Shown here: one piece after another, positions 40,801 to 49,386 of the stretch
How positions within the stretch are numbered: position 1 is the stretch's first letter
Layout of the letters: every line of letters begins with the position of its first letter
Source of the DNA: Nocardiopsis_B sediminis
GTDB taxonomy: Bacteria > Actinomycetota > Actinomycetes > Streptosporangiales > Streptosporangiaceae
Length of the DNA: 64,000 nucleotides
Assembly (NCBI RefSeq): GCF_042650565.1
Contig: NZ_JBHSBH010000007.1
Coordinates: 552,200 to 616,199 of the forward strand
Direction: 5' to 3'
The notes under the pieces: generated by a model
What the model saw: only the letters and a program-made list of their open reading frames with translations
What the model was told of the DNA's origin: nothing
Databases searched by the model: none
Program-made: the position numbers and the translations under genes

Positions 40801-41289
40801 CGCATGCACTCCGACCAGGACGGAAACGCGTCGGTGCGGCACGGCCCCCGGACCACCCCGCGAGCCCCCGGTATTGCCGGGTGCCCGCGGCGCCGGATCC
40901 GCTGAACTGGCGCGCGCCGCCGCACCGCACGGGGCGGTCTGATCCGGCGCCGCGGCGACCGGACGCGCGGCGCGTTGTGCACTGCACAATCGGTCAGCAT
41001 CCCCTTACCGTCCGGCCACACTTTTCCGGATCGCCCCCATGCCCGGCAGGCGATCCTGTCCCCGGCGGCAGTGTCGCCGAAGGCCTCCGGGCGTAGAATG
41101 CAGGGGCCCGGAACGACGACATCCCGATCCCCAGGTGTGCCCGCCACGCCGGACCACGGCCCCGGGGGGTGCCATGATCGACCCGCACCTCCCCGCGCAC
41201 CCTCCCGTTCCGGACTACCCCCCGCACGCCGCCGTGCCGCCCCCGGCGCCGCCGTGCCCTCCCCTGCCCGCCCACGATCGGAGCCCTGG
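40801..41289. other. Intergenic region between divergent AA10 and STAS genes
   Basis: About 490 bases with no supported gene. At 40975-40989 lies TTGTGCACTGCACAA, a perfect 15-base palindrome with seven-base arms that looks like an operator, probably for the STAS gene or an unseen transcript. The part near 41160-41280 is Pro/His-coding-like low complexity in the plus frame and may be an untranslated leader. Confidence 0.45.
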
Positions 41290-41733
41290 ATGATGACCAC
41301 CACCGTGTTCGGCCCCTCCCGGCGCACGGGCGCCCCCGAGGTGGGTGTGGCCACCGTACGACGGCCCACGCACACCCTCCTGCGCCTCGACGGCGAGATC
41401 GACATCGCCACGGCTCCGGAACTGCGCACCCGCCTGCTGAAGGCGCTGCGCCCAGGGACCCCACTGGCGGTCATCGACATGGGCGGGGTGTCCTTCTGCG
41501 GGGCGGCCGGGATCGCCGTCCTGGTCGACGTCCGCCACCGGGCGATCGTCCTCGGCCTTCCCCTCCGGCTGACCGGCCTGCGGCCCCAGGTCGCGCGCAT
41601 CCTGCACCTCACCGGCCTCGATCAGGGCTTCGAGATCCATCCGACCCTGCGGGCGGCGCTGACCGGCGGCACCGAACTCCGCAGGCGCGGGGCGCGCCGC
41701 ATGCGCGCAGGCCACATCACGGGCGTGGCTTAA
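41290..41733 (+). CDS. STAS-domain protein (anti-sigma factor antagonist-like)
   Basis: 147 residues with a single STAS domain at about 25-120: HTLLRLDGEIDIATAPELRTRLL, then VIDMGGVSFCGAAGIAVLVDV. In SpoIIAA-type antagonists the last block has a phosphorylatable Ser (DSSG); here it reads CGAAG, so the usual kinase target is missing. It may act without phosphorylation or in another partner-switch role. ATG 41290 follows GGAG. Its stop and that of the convergent DUF523 gene share the four bases TTAA. Confidence 0.82.
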   Translation: MMTTTVFGPSRRTGAPEVGVATVRRPTHTLLRLDGEIDIATAPELRTRLLKALRPGTPLAVIDMGGVSFCGAAGIAVLVDVRHRAIVLGLPLRLTGLRPQVARILHLTGLDQGFEIHPTLRAALTGGTELRRRGARRMRAGHITGVA

Positions 41734-42224
41734 GGCTCCAGCCCGCGCAGGTGGGCGTCCGCCGCCGCGAGCTCGGCCTCGGTGAAGACCGCCACCCCGG
41801 CATCCAGCAGCAGCCGCGCCGTCACCCCCGGCCCCTCGACCGTGCCGCCGGAGAACCCGCCGTCGTAGACCCGGTGCAGCCCGCACGACGGGCTCGACTC
41901 CTTCAGCACCGCCACCCGGGCCCCGTGGGCGCGGGCGGTCGCCACCGCGGCGCGGGCTCCTGCGACGAAGGACGCTGTGACGTCGTCACCGGCCGGTGTG
42001 CGGATGGCCGCACGCCCGTCCAGGACCGCCCGGGCACCCGCCGCGGCCTCGATCTCCGCCGGGGGCCGCGGCACCGGCAGCCCGCCCGCGACCTCGGGGC
42101 AGAAGACCACGAGGCGCCGCTCGGCGCGCCACCGCGCGAGGATGTCGTCGTCCACGGTCTTGGCGCCGCCGTCGTAGCGCACCCGGCGGCCCATCAGGCA
42201 GGCGCTGACCAGGACCTTGTCCAT
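41730..42224 (-). CDS. DUF523 family protein
   Basis: 164 residues. VLVSACLMGRRVRYDGG, VVFCPEVAGGLPVPRPPAEI and VLKESSPSCGLHRVYDG are the conserved Cys-containing blocks of DUF523; most relatives have CCPE where this has FCPE. The family is widespread and of uncertain function. The start ATG 42224 overlaps the upstream membrane-protein stop (TAATG), so they are probably co-translated. Confidence 0.9.
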   Translation of the reverse strand: MDKVLVSACLMGRRVRYDGGAKTVDDDILARWRAERRLVVFCPEVAGGLPVPRPPAEIEAAAGARAVLDGRAAIRTPAGDDVTASFVAGARAAVATARAHGARVAVLKESSPSCGLHRVYDGGFSGGTVEGPGVTARLLLDAGVAVFTEAELAAADAHLRGLEP

Positions 42225-42790
42225 TACACCCCGGATTCCGCCCCGGACCCGCCGGCCTCGGGCCCGGCCGCCCGGGTCCGCACATAGGCCACCAGAGCCG
42301 ATACCCCGGTGATCCAGCCGGTGAGCAGCCCGCCCACCACGGCACCGCCGGGGAAGGGAGCGGGACCGACCGCAACGGCGGTGCTCTGGGACACCAACGG
42401 GTCCTCCGGTCCGAGCTGCGAGGTGAAGACGTCGTCCTCGCCCTCGTCCAGGGGCGCGTAGGCGAAGTACCCCGAGGAAGAGGAACCGGACCAGCCGAAA
42501 TCCGCCCGCCCCATCTGGCCGGCGGCCACACTCCCGACCGCCTCGCCCGCGGCCGTGGCCAGCACGAACCCACCCCAGCACAGAACGAGCACGACACCAC
42601 CCGCCCGGCGCGCATCCAGGCCCGGCAGCAGCAGGTGGACGGCCACCCCGAACAGGGCAACGGCGGCCACGGCGCCGATGACCTCGGCAAGCAGGACGAA
42701 ACCGCCGCCGAAGAGCACTCCGGCGGCGGCGATGAGCGCCGCGGGCACCAGCGCGGCGAGGGACACGATCATGCGGCGGCGGGGGGTCAT
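42224..42790 (-). CDS. Small multi-pass membrane protein of unknown function
   Basis: 188 residues. Hydrophobic segments at about 8-28, 32-55 and 62-85, then a Ser/Gly/acidic extracytoplasmic region (SGSSSSGYFAYAPLDEGEDD) and a last helix near 140-165, with a Gly/Ala/Glu tail. I recognise no family. It is co-translated with DUF523. The bases around its start codon are repeated 70 bp upstream. Confidence 0.65.
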   Translation of the reverse strand: MTPRRRMIVSLAALVPAALIAAAGVLFGGGFVLLAEVIGAVAAVALFGVAVHLLLPGLDARRAGGVVLVLCWGGFVLATAAGEAVGSVAAGQMGRADFGWSGSSSSGYFAYAPLDEGEDDVFTSQLGPEDPLVSQSTAVAVGPAPFPGGAVVGGLLTGWITGVSALVAYVRTRAAGPEAGGSGAESGV

Positions 42791-42899
42791 GGCGCGCACT
42801 CTACTGTTCCCCCGCACCCCACGCGACCCCGGACCCGAGCCACACGGGGCGGGGGGTCATGGCGCGAACCCTACTGCTCCCCCGCACCCCACGCACCCC
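42781..42899. repeat. 70-bp-period duplication around the membrane-protein start
   Basis: GGGGGTCATGGCGCG followed by CTACTGTTCC or CTACTGCTCC and CCCGCACCCCACGC occurs at 42781-42829 and again at 42851-42899. Copy one holds the start codon and first bases of the membrane-protein gene; copy two repeats them just downstream of the der stop. Confidence 0.85.
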
Positions 42900-42903
42900 G
42901 GCC

Positions 42904-44334
42904 TCAGCGGTTCCAGTCCGGCCGCACGCTGCCCTTGGACGCCCGCGTCGAGCCCTTCTTCTCCCGGATGCGCATGCTGAGCTTGATCGGGCTGCCCTCG
43001 AAACCGAAGTCCTCGCGCAGCCGCCGCTCGATGAAGCGCCGGTAGTTGTCCTCCAGGAACCCCGTGGTGAACAGGATGAAGTGCGGCGGGCGGGCGGAGG
43101 CCTGCGTCGCGAAGAGGATCTTCGGCTGCCGGCCGCCCCGCACCGGCGGCGGCGTCGCCGCCACCAGCTCCTTGAGCCAGGTGTTCAGCCGCCCCGTGGA
43201 GATGCGGGTGTCCCAGCTCTCCAGGCCGGTCTCGATCGCCGGGACCAGCCTGTCCATGTGCCGGCCGGTCTTGGCGGAGATGTTGACCCGCGGCGCCCAC
43301 GACACCCGCGCCAGCTGCCGGTCGATCTCCTTCTCCAGGTAGTAGCGGCGCTCCTCGTCGAGCGTGTCCCACTTGTTGAACGCCAGTACCAGAGCCCGCC
43401 CGGACTCCACGACCTGCTCCACGACGCGGATGTCCTGCTCGGCCAGCGGCGCGCTGACGTCCATCAGCACCACCGCGACCTCGGCCCGCTCCAGCGCGGA
43501 CGACGTCCGCACCGTGGCGTAGTAGTCGGCCCCCTGGAGGTTGCGGAACTTGCGCCGGATACCGGCGGTGTCGATGAACTTCCAGGTCCGCCCGCCCAGG
43601 TCGATCAGCTCGTCGACGGCGTCACGCGTGGTCCCGGCGACGGAGTCGACCACCACACGCTCCTCGCCGGCGACCCGGTTGAGCAGGCTCGACTTGCCGA
43701 CGTTGGGCCGGCCCACCAGCGCCACCCGGCGCGGCCCGCCCTCCTCGGAGTCGGCGGCCTCGGCCGACCCGGCGGCCGGCAGCGCTTCGCGGACCGCATC
43801 GAGCAGATCGCCGGTGCCGCGCCCGTGCAGGGCGCTGATCGGGTAGGGCTCGCCCACGCCGAGGTTCCACAGCACCAGGGCATCGGCCTCCTGGAGCTCG
43901 CCGTCGACCTTGTTGGCGGCCAGCACCACGGGCCGGCGGGTCGCCCGCAGCACGCGCGTCACGGCCGCATCGGCGTCGGTGATCCCGACCGTCGCGTCCA
44001 CGACGAACAGGATGACGTCGGCGGTCTGCGCGGCGTACTCCGCCTGGCGGGCCACCATCGCGGCGAGCCCGCTGACACTGGTCTCCCACCCGCCGGTGTC
44101 GACCAGGGTGAACTCCCGGTCCTGCCAGGAGGCGTCATAGGCGACCCGGTCGCGGGTCACCCCCGGTACGTCCTCCACGACCGCCTCACGGCGTCCGATG
44201 ATGCGGTTGACCAGCGACGATTTACCGACGTTGGGCCGCCCGACAACGGCGACGACCGGCTTGACCGCGATGTCCCCGTCGGCCGCGCCGCCCTCTGCGG
44301 GCACGCCGACGGAGCTGTAGGTGTTGTCTTCCAT
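42904..44334 (-). CDS. der: Ribosome biogenesis GTPase Der (EngA)
   Basis: 476 residues with two GTPase domains: GRPNVGKSS occurs twice (about residues 32-40 and 210-218), with DTGGWE and DTAGIRRK as G3 and NKVD and NKWD as G4. The C-terminal KH-like domain ends DFGFEGSPIKLSMRIREKK. Der is needed for 50S subunit maturation. ATG 44334 follows AGAGG; the frame upstream is not conserved. It follows cmk, the usual actinobacterial order. Confidence 0.97.
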   Translation of the reverse strand: MEDNTYSSVGVPAEGGAADGDIAVKPVVAVVGRPNVGKSSLVNRIIGRREAVVEDVPGVTRDRVAYDASWQDREFTLVDTGGWETSVSGLAAMVARQAEYAAQTADVILFVVDATVGITDADAAVTRVLRATRRPVVLAANKVDGELQEADALVLWNLGVGEPYPISALHGRGTGDLLDAVREALPAAGSAEAADSEEGGPRRVALVGRPNVGKSSLLNRVAGEERVVVDSVAGTTRDAVDELIDLGGRTWKFIDTAGIRRKFRNLQGADYYATVRTSSALERAEVAVVLMDVSAPLAEQDIRVVEQVVESGRALVLAFNKWDTLDEERRYYLEKEIDRQLARVSWAPRVNISAKTGRHMDRLVPAIETGLESWDTRISTGRLNTWLKELVAATPPPVRGGRQPKILFATQASARPPHFILFTTGFLEDNYRRFIERRLREDFGFEGSPIKLSMRIREKKGSTRASKGSVRPDWNR

Positions 44335-44435
44335 GACCTCTGATCCCGGATACGGAGTCCCCACGCGCCCAGGATGCGTGCCGCGGGGACCGGTTCGTCC
44401 CGCGCCCGAGAGGGCACGGGTGTTCTGCGAAAGCG

Positions 44436-45149
44436 CTACAGCGCGGCGGAACCCTCGCGGGCCGCCGCCTCATCCACCAGCTTGACCACGATCGCCACGA
44501 CCTCGTCGAGCGTCAGACCGGAGGTCTCCAGCTCCAGGGCGTCCTCGGTCCGGGTCAGCGGCGAGGCGGCCCGGCTGGAGTCGAGCAGGTCACGGCGGGC
44601 CAGGTCGGCCTGGGTCGCCGCGATGTCGGTGGACTGCACCTCACGGCTGCGCCGCTGGGCACGGGCCTCGGCGCTGGCGGTGAGGTAGAGCTTGACCGCC
44701 GCGTCAGGGGCGACAACGGTCGTGATGTCGCGCCCCTCGACGACGATGCCCCCCACCTCGCGCCGCGCTTCGGCGATGGTCTCGCGCTGGAGCGCGACCA
44801 GCCGCTCCCGGACCTGCGGGACGGCGCTGACCGCGCTCACATTGGCCGTGACCTCACGGGTCCGGATCTCCCGGGCGACGTCCACGCCGTCCACCCGGAC
44901 GGTGGGGGCGCTGGGATCGGTGCCCATCGTGATGACCGGGCGCGATGCCGCCTCCGCGACGGCCGCCGCGTCGTCCACATCGACCTCGTGGGTGAGCATC
45001 CACCAGGTCACGGCCCGGTACATCGCCCCGGTGTCGAGGTAGCGCAGCCCGCGCTCGGTGGCGACGCCCCTGGCCGTGCTGGACTTGCCCGACCCCGAGG
45101 GACCGTCGATCGCGATGACGATTCCCTCAGCGTTGCCCTGCGCGCTCAC
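44436..45149 (-). CDS. cmk: Cytidylate kinase
   Basis: 237 residues. IAIDGPSGSGKSSTARGVA is the P-loop, followed by LDTGAMYRAVTWWML and VEGRDITTVVAPDAAVKLYL, diagnostic of Cmk, which phosphorylates CMP and dCMP. GTG 45149 has GGGGGAGAG ten bases upstream; ATG 45185 is an in-frame alternative without a ribosome site. Confidence 0.96.
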   Translation of the reverse strand: MSAQGNAEGIVIAIDGPSGSGKSSTARGVATERGLRYLDTGAMYRAVTWWMLTHEVDVDDAAAVAEAASRPVITMGTDPSAPTVRVDGVDVAREIRTREVTANVSAVSAVPQVRERLVALQRETIAEARREVGGIVVEGRDITTVVAPDAAVKLYLTASAEARAQRRSREVQSTDIAATQADLARRDLLDSSRAASPLTRTEDALELETSGLTLDEVVAIVVKLVDEAAAREGSAAL

Positions 45150-45229
45150 GTGGTTCTCTCCCCCAGGGGTGGAATTCCATCTCATCTCAACGATCCAGCC
45201 TACCGCCGCCCGAACACGGCCCGGCCCGA

Positions 45230-46348
45230 TCAGGCATGCACAGAAAACCCCCGCTCGGCCAGCGCCCGCGCCAGCGGGCCCAGCGCCCCCGGGAGCACCG
45301 ACAGCTGGGCGACACCCACCGGCAGCCCCGGCGAGTGGTCGATGCGGACGTCCTCGATGTTGATCCCGGCCTCACCCGCCGCCGCGAACAGCCGCCCCAG
45401 GGCGTTGGGCTCATCGGGGATGACCACCGGCAGCACCGCGTACTCGGGCACCCGGGCCGCACCGTGCTTGCCGGGGATGCGGTCGCGGCCGCGCCGGCCC
45501 CGGGACAGCAGGCCGTGCACCGCCGGCTCCCCCGGCGTCCCCCCGCGCAGGGCGGTGGCCGCCTCGGCGAGGTCGGCGGAGATCTCCTCCAGCACCCCCG
45601 CCACCGGAGCGGGGTTATGGCGCAGGATCTCCAGCCACAGGCCCGGGTCGCCCGCGGCGATCCGGGTGACGTCGCGCACGCCCTGGCCGGCCAGCGCCAG
45701 CGCCGTCTCATCACCGCCCAGCAGCCGCGCCGCCACCGCCGACGCCGCCACATGGGGGGCATGGGAGACCAGGGCCACCGCCCGGTCGTGCGCCGCGGCC
45801 TCCAGGGTCACCGGCTCGGCGCCGCACATCCGCGCCAGCCGGGTCACCGCCGCCACCGCCAGCGGATCGGCCTTGCCCGTGGGGCACAGCGCCCACGAAC
45901 GGCCGAGGAACAGATCCGACCGGGCCGCACTGGGCCCCTGCTTCTCCCGGCCGCCCATCGGGTGCCCGGGCACGAACGTGGCGAGGTCGCAGCCCAGCCG
46001 CTCCGCCTCCGCCACCACGCTCGACTTCACACTCGCGGCATCGGTGTAGACGTGCGCCGCACCCCGGTCCTGGAGGTCGCGCAGCACACCGGGGATCGCG
46101 GCCGGCGGGGCGGCGATCACGGCGACATCGGCCGGCGCCCCCGGCGCCGCCGGATCCACCGGCTCCCCCGCACCCAACTCCGCGGCCAGCCGCAGACTCC
46201 CGGGATCGGGGTCGGTGAGCCGCACCCGCACACCGTGCTCGCGCAACGCCAAGGCGATCGAGGTACCGATCAGCCCGGCACCCGCCACGATCACATCATC
46301 GACGCCCCCGCGGAGGTCCCCCGCCTCCCCTGCGCCAGACGCTGCCAT
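45230..46348 (-). CDS. tyrA: Prephenate dehydrogenase with C-terminal ACT domain
   Basis: 372 residues. NAD site VIVAGAGLIGTSIALAL, then ASVKSSVV and FVPGHPMGGREKQGP, the prephenate dehydrogenase signature. The last 75 residues (VVIPDEPNALGRLFAAAGEAGINIEDVR) are an ACT domain, probably the tyrosine feedback site. It oxidises prephenate to hydroxyphenylpyruvate. ATG 46348 has AGGAGAG directly before it; ATG 46375 is an alternative. It lies next to aroH, the preceding step of the pathway. Confidence 0.95.
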   Translation of the reverse strand: MAASGAGEAGDLRGGVDDVIVAGAGLIGTSIALALREHGVRVRLTDPDPGSLRLAAELGAGEPVDPAAPGAPADVAVIAAPPAAIPGVLRDLQDRGAAHVYTDAASVKSSVVAEAERLGCDLATFVPGHPMGGREKQGPSAARSDLFLGRSWALCPTGKADPLAVAAVTRLARMCGAEPVTLEAAAHDRAVALVSHAPHVAASAVAARLLGGDETALALAGQGVRDVTRIAAGDPGLWLEILRHNPAPVAGVLEEISADLAEAATALRGGTPGEPAVHGLLSRGRRGRDRIPGKHGAARVPEYAVLPVVIPDEPNALGRLFAAAGEAGINIEDVRIDHSPGLPVGVAQLSVLPGALGPLARALAERGFSVHA

Positions 46349-46455
46349 GTCTCTCCTGTCGGTCCCATCGGTCATCGGGCCTGCTTCGTGCGCGGGGGGG
46401 AAACGCACCGGCGGGGTGGGGCGCCGCAGCACCCCACCCCGCCGCACTTCGGTGG

Positions 46456-46818
46456 TCACTGCGCGATGTCCAGGCGCAACGCCTGAGCCCCGCGCAGATA
46501 GACGTGCTGGAGCTCGGCGCGCGGACGCTCGGTCTCCACATGGGCCATGAGCCGCACCACGCGCGGCAGCGCGTGCGGCACGGCGATCTCGGTGGCGCAC
46601 ATGAGCGGCACGTCGGTGAAGCCCAGCTTGCGCGCCGCCAGCGCCGGGAACTCCGATGTGAGGTCCGGCGTGGCGGTGAACAGCACGCTGATCACGTCGT
46701 CGGTCACCAGCTCGTTGCGCCGCACGACCTCCGACACCAACTCCGAGGTGGCCTCCAGGATGAGATCGCGCTCGTCCGCGTCGACCTGCACCGCACCCCG
46801 GATCGCTCGTACTGCCAC
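46456..46818 (-). CDS. aroH: Chorismate mutase, AroH class
   Basis: 120 residues, the length of monofunctional AroH. VRAIRGAVQVDADERDLIL, DDVISVLFTATPDLTSEFPA, and VPLMCATEIAVPHALPRVVRLM contain the active-site Arg, Glu and Cys positions of the trimeric AroH fold. It converts chorismate to prephenate, the substrate of the adjacent tyrA product. Confidence 0.96.
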   Translation of the reverse strand: MAVRAIRGAVQVDADERDLILEATSELVSEVVRRNELVTDDVISVLFTATPDLTSEFPALAARKLGFTDVPLMCATEIAVPHALPRVVRLMAHVETERPRAELQHVYLRGAQALRLDIAQ

Positions 46819-46874
46819 TGTGAGACCGTCCCTTCGGCTACTTCAGGCACCGGCCGGGCCGCCCCGGCCGGACT

Positions 46875-48767
46875 TCACATCCCCGCGGCAGTGTAGAGCT
46901 CGCTGACCTCACGCGAGGTCAACGCGCGCATGGTGCCCGGCTTGAGCGCGTTCAGGTCGATCGGACCGACCTGGGTGCGCGCGAGGTCCGACACCGGGTG
47001 GCCCACGGCGTCCAGCAGCCGCCGCACGATGTGCTTGCGCCCCTCGTGCAGCCGCACCTCGACCAGCGCCTTGGGGTCGACGTTGTCGACCACGCGGAAG
47101 GAGTCGACCTCGACCGGGCCGTCCTCCAGCTCGACCCCGGCCCGCACCTGGCGGATGACCTCGCGCGACACCGGGCCCGGCACCTTCGCGATGTAGGTCT
47201 TGACGACCTTGTAGCGCGGGTGCGTGAGCCGGTTGGCGAGCTCACCGTCGTTGGTGAGCAGGATCAGGCCCTCGGACTCGGTGTCGAGGCGCCCGACGTG
47301 GAACAGGCGCTCCTCGGTCTGGCCGGCGTAGTCGGACAGGGTCGGGCGGCCCTCGGGGTCGGACATGGTGCTGACCACCCCGCGGGGCTTGTTCAACGCG
47401 AAGTACAGCAGGTCCGGCGCCGTGACGACGCGCTGGTCATCGACCCGGATCTCCGACTTCTCGGGGTCGACCCGGGCGCCGAAGCGGCGCACGATCTGCC
47501 CGTCGACCGAGACCCGGCCCTCGGCGATGAGCTCCTCGCTGGCCCGCCGGCTGGCGACGCCGGCCTGCGCCAGCGCCTTCTGCAACCGGATCCCGCCGGG
47601 GACGTCGGTGTAGGAGTCGCGCTGCTCGTCCTTGCGGTCCTCGTCACGCGGGTCGTACTCGGACCGCAGCGTGTTCAGCCGCGCACGCGCCGCGGGCGAC
47701 AGGTCCCGCTCGGTACGGCCACCGCCCCGGGGAACCCGGCTGTCGCGGTGGTCCCTGCCGGGCTTGCCCGAGGCCCCGGTACGGGGACGGCCCGCGGCTC
47801 CACGGGAGCCCGACCGGTCGTCCCGCCGCTGGGCACCGCGGCCGTCACGCGGTCCGGAACGCTGCCCGGACCCCGACCGGTCATCGCGCCGGTACGAGCC
47901 GCGGTCGTCCCGATCGTCGCGCCCGCCGCGGTAGGAGGGCCGGTCATCGCGGCCACCCGAACGGTACGAGCCGCGGTCACCGCGGTCATCGCGCCGGAAG
48001 GACCCGCCGCGGTCATCACGTGGGGCCGAACGCCCGGCAGGACGGTCGGAACGGTCATCGCGCCGCGGCCCACCGCGGTCATCGCGCCCGCCCGAACGGA
48101 ACGAGCCACGGTCGTCCCGTCGAAAGGACCCGCCGCGGTCACCACGGTCATCACGCCGCGGCCCGCGGTCATCACGCGGACCCGAACGGAACGAACCGCG
48201 ATCGCCTCGATCATCACGGCGGAAGGATCCACCACGGTCATCACGGGGGCCGGACCGCCCGGCAGGGCGGTCGGAACGGTCATCGCGACGGAACGACCCG
48301 CGGTCGTCGCGGCGGAAGGACCCGCCGCGGTCATCGCGCCCGCCCGAACGGAAGGAACCGCGGTCACCGCGGTCATCCCGCCGGAAGGAACCGCCACGGT
48401 CGTCACGGCGGAATCCGCCGCGATCGTCGCTCCGCGGCCCACCGCGGTCATCGCGCGGTCCCGAACGGAACGAACCACGGTCATCCCGCCGGAAAGATCC
48501 GCCACGGTCTCCGCGATCGTCGCGCCGGAAAGAGCTTCCACGGTCACCGCGGTCGTCACGGCCGAAAGAGCCTCCGCGGCCACCACGATCGTCCCTTCGG
48601 AAGGAACCACCGCGATCGCCGCGATCGCCACGCTCACTGCGGTCACCGCGGTCATCCCGCCGGAAATTTCCTCCGCGTTCACCGCGCGGAGCCGATCGAC
48701 CGCGCTCACCGCGCCGGTCGTAGGAGTCCCGCTCACCGCGGGACCTGGGGTCATTGGGTGTGTTCAC
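46875..48767 (-). CDS. Pseudouridine synthase (RluB/RsuA family) with long RGG-like N-terminus
   Basis: 630 residues. The enzyme occupies about residues 390-630: S4 domain GGIRLQKALAQAGVASRRAS, then LNKPRGVVSTMSDPEGRPTL, and LFHVGRLDTESEGLILLTNDG with the catalytic Asp. It should modify 23S rRNA. The first 390 residues are highly repetitive Arg/Asp/Gly/Ser (GGSFRRDDRGD and variants), like RGG boxes that bind RNA. Such an extension is common in actinobacteria, but this one is long. The start overlaps the scpB stop by 17 bases. Confidence 0.9.
   Translation of the reverse strand: MNTPNDPRSRGERDSYDRRGERGRSAPRGERGGNFRRDDRGDRSERGDRGDRGGSFRRDDRGGRGGSFGRDDRGDRGSSFRRDDRGDRGGSFRRDDRGSFRSGPRDDRGGPRSDDRGGFRRDDRGGSFRRDDRGDRGSFRSGGRDDRGGSFRRDDRGSFRRDDRSDRPAGRSGPRDDRGGSFRRDDRGDRGSFRSGPRDDRGPRRDDRGDRGGSFRRDDRGSFRSGGRDDRGGPRRDDRSDRPAGRSAPRDDRGGSFRRDDRGDRGSYRSGGRDDRPSYRGGRDDRDDRGSYRRDDRSGSGQRSGPRDGRGAQRRDDRSGSRGAAGRPRTGASGKPGRDHRDSRVPRGGGRTERDLSPAARARLNTLRSEYDPRDEDRKDEQRDSYTDVPGGIRLQKALAQAGVASRRASEELIAEGRVSVDGQIVRRFGARVDPEKSEIRVDDQRVVTAPDLLYFALNKPRGVVSTMSDPEGRPTLSDYAGQTEERLFHVGRLDTESEGLILLTNDGELANRLTHPRYKVVKTYIAKVPGPVSREVIRQVRAGVELEDGPVEVDSFRVVDNVDPKALVEVRLHEGRKHIVRRLLDAVGHPVSDLARTQVGPIDLNALKPGTMRALTSREVSELYTAAGM
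47860..48720 (-). repeat. Repetitive Arg-Asp-Gly coding region of the pseudouridine synthase
   Basis: Many imperfect tandem units on the plus strand, built around CGGTCATCGCG, CCGCCGGAAGGA and CCGCGGTCATC, encode RDDRGGSFRRDDRG-like peptides. Unit length varies (about 24-60 bp), always a multiple of three. Confidence 0.8.
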
Positions 48768-49386
48768 CGGTGTCGTCTAAACCTTCGATATCGTCAGGCA
48801 GGAATGGTGCCAGATCAGGGAGTTCGTCGAGGCTGCGCAGACCGAGGCGCTCCAGGAAGTAGCTCGTGGTGCGGTAGAGCAGCGCCCCCGATTCCGGGTC
48901 GTGCCCGGCTTCCTCGATAAGGCCTCTCAGTACGAGGGTACGCATAACCCCGTCACAGTTCACACCGCGGACGGCCGATACGCGTCCGCGCGAGACCGGC
49001 TGGCGGTAGGCGACGACGGCCATCGTCTCCAGCGCCGCCTGGGTCAGCCGGACCTCCGTGCCCTCCTTGAGGAAGTGCTCGACGGCGTCGGCGCACTCCG
49101 GGCGCGTGTAGATGCGCCAGCCCTCCGCGACCTGGCGAAGGTCGAAACCGCGCCCCTGGGCGGTGTATTCCGCGGACAGCTCCGCCAGGGTGGCCGCGAT
49201 GGCCTGCACCGGCAGGCCGAACGCCCGCGCGAGGTCGTATTCGGCGACCGGCTGGTCGACGACCATCAGCACGGCCTCCAGGTCGCGCCGCACCTCCGCG
49301 GGGACCTTCCCGCTATCGGCGCCATCGGCGCTATCGGCGGCGCGTTCCGTGTCGGCGTCCTCCCCGACGCTCTCCCCCACACTCAC
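48751..49386 (-). CDS. scpB: Segregation and condensation protein B
   Basis: 211 residues. LEAVLMVVDQPVAEYDLARAF, LRQVAEGWRIYTRPECA, LTQAALETMAVVAYRQPVSR and VRGVNCDGVMRTLVLRGLIEE are ScpB winged-helix blocks; RTTSYFLERLGLRSLDELP ends the domain. With ScpA and SMC it forms the condensin complex. Its ATG overlaps the scpA stop. Confidence 0.95.
   Translation of the reverse strand: MSVGESVGEDADTERAADSADGADSGKVPAEVRRDLEAVLMVVDQPVAEYDLARAFGLPVQAIAATLAELSAEYTAQGRGFDLRQVAEGWRIYTRPECADAVEHFLKEGTEVRLTQAALETMAVVAYRQPVSRGRVSAVRGVNCDGVMRTLVLRGLIEEAGHDPESGALLYRTTSYFLERLGLRSLDELPDLAPFLPDDIEGLDDTGEHTQ

Noticed and set aside
46385..46440. Terminator downstream of aroH.
   Set aside because: GGCGGGGTGGGGCGCC and CACCCCACCCCGCC can pair (GGCGGGGTGGGG with CCCCACCCCGCC), but the position is between aroH and tyrA, which seem co-transcribed, so a true terminator role is doubtful; it may be an intra-operon hairpin.
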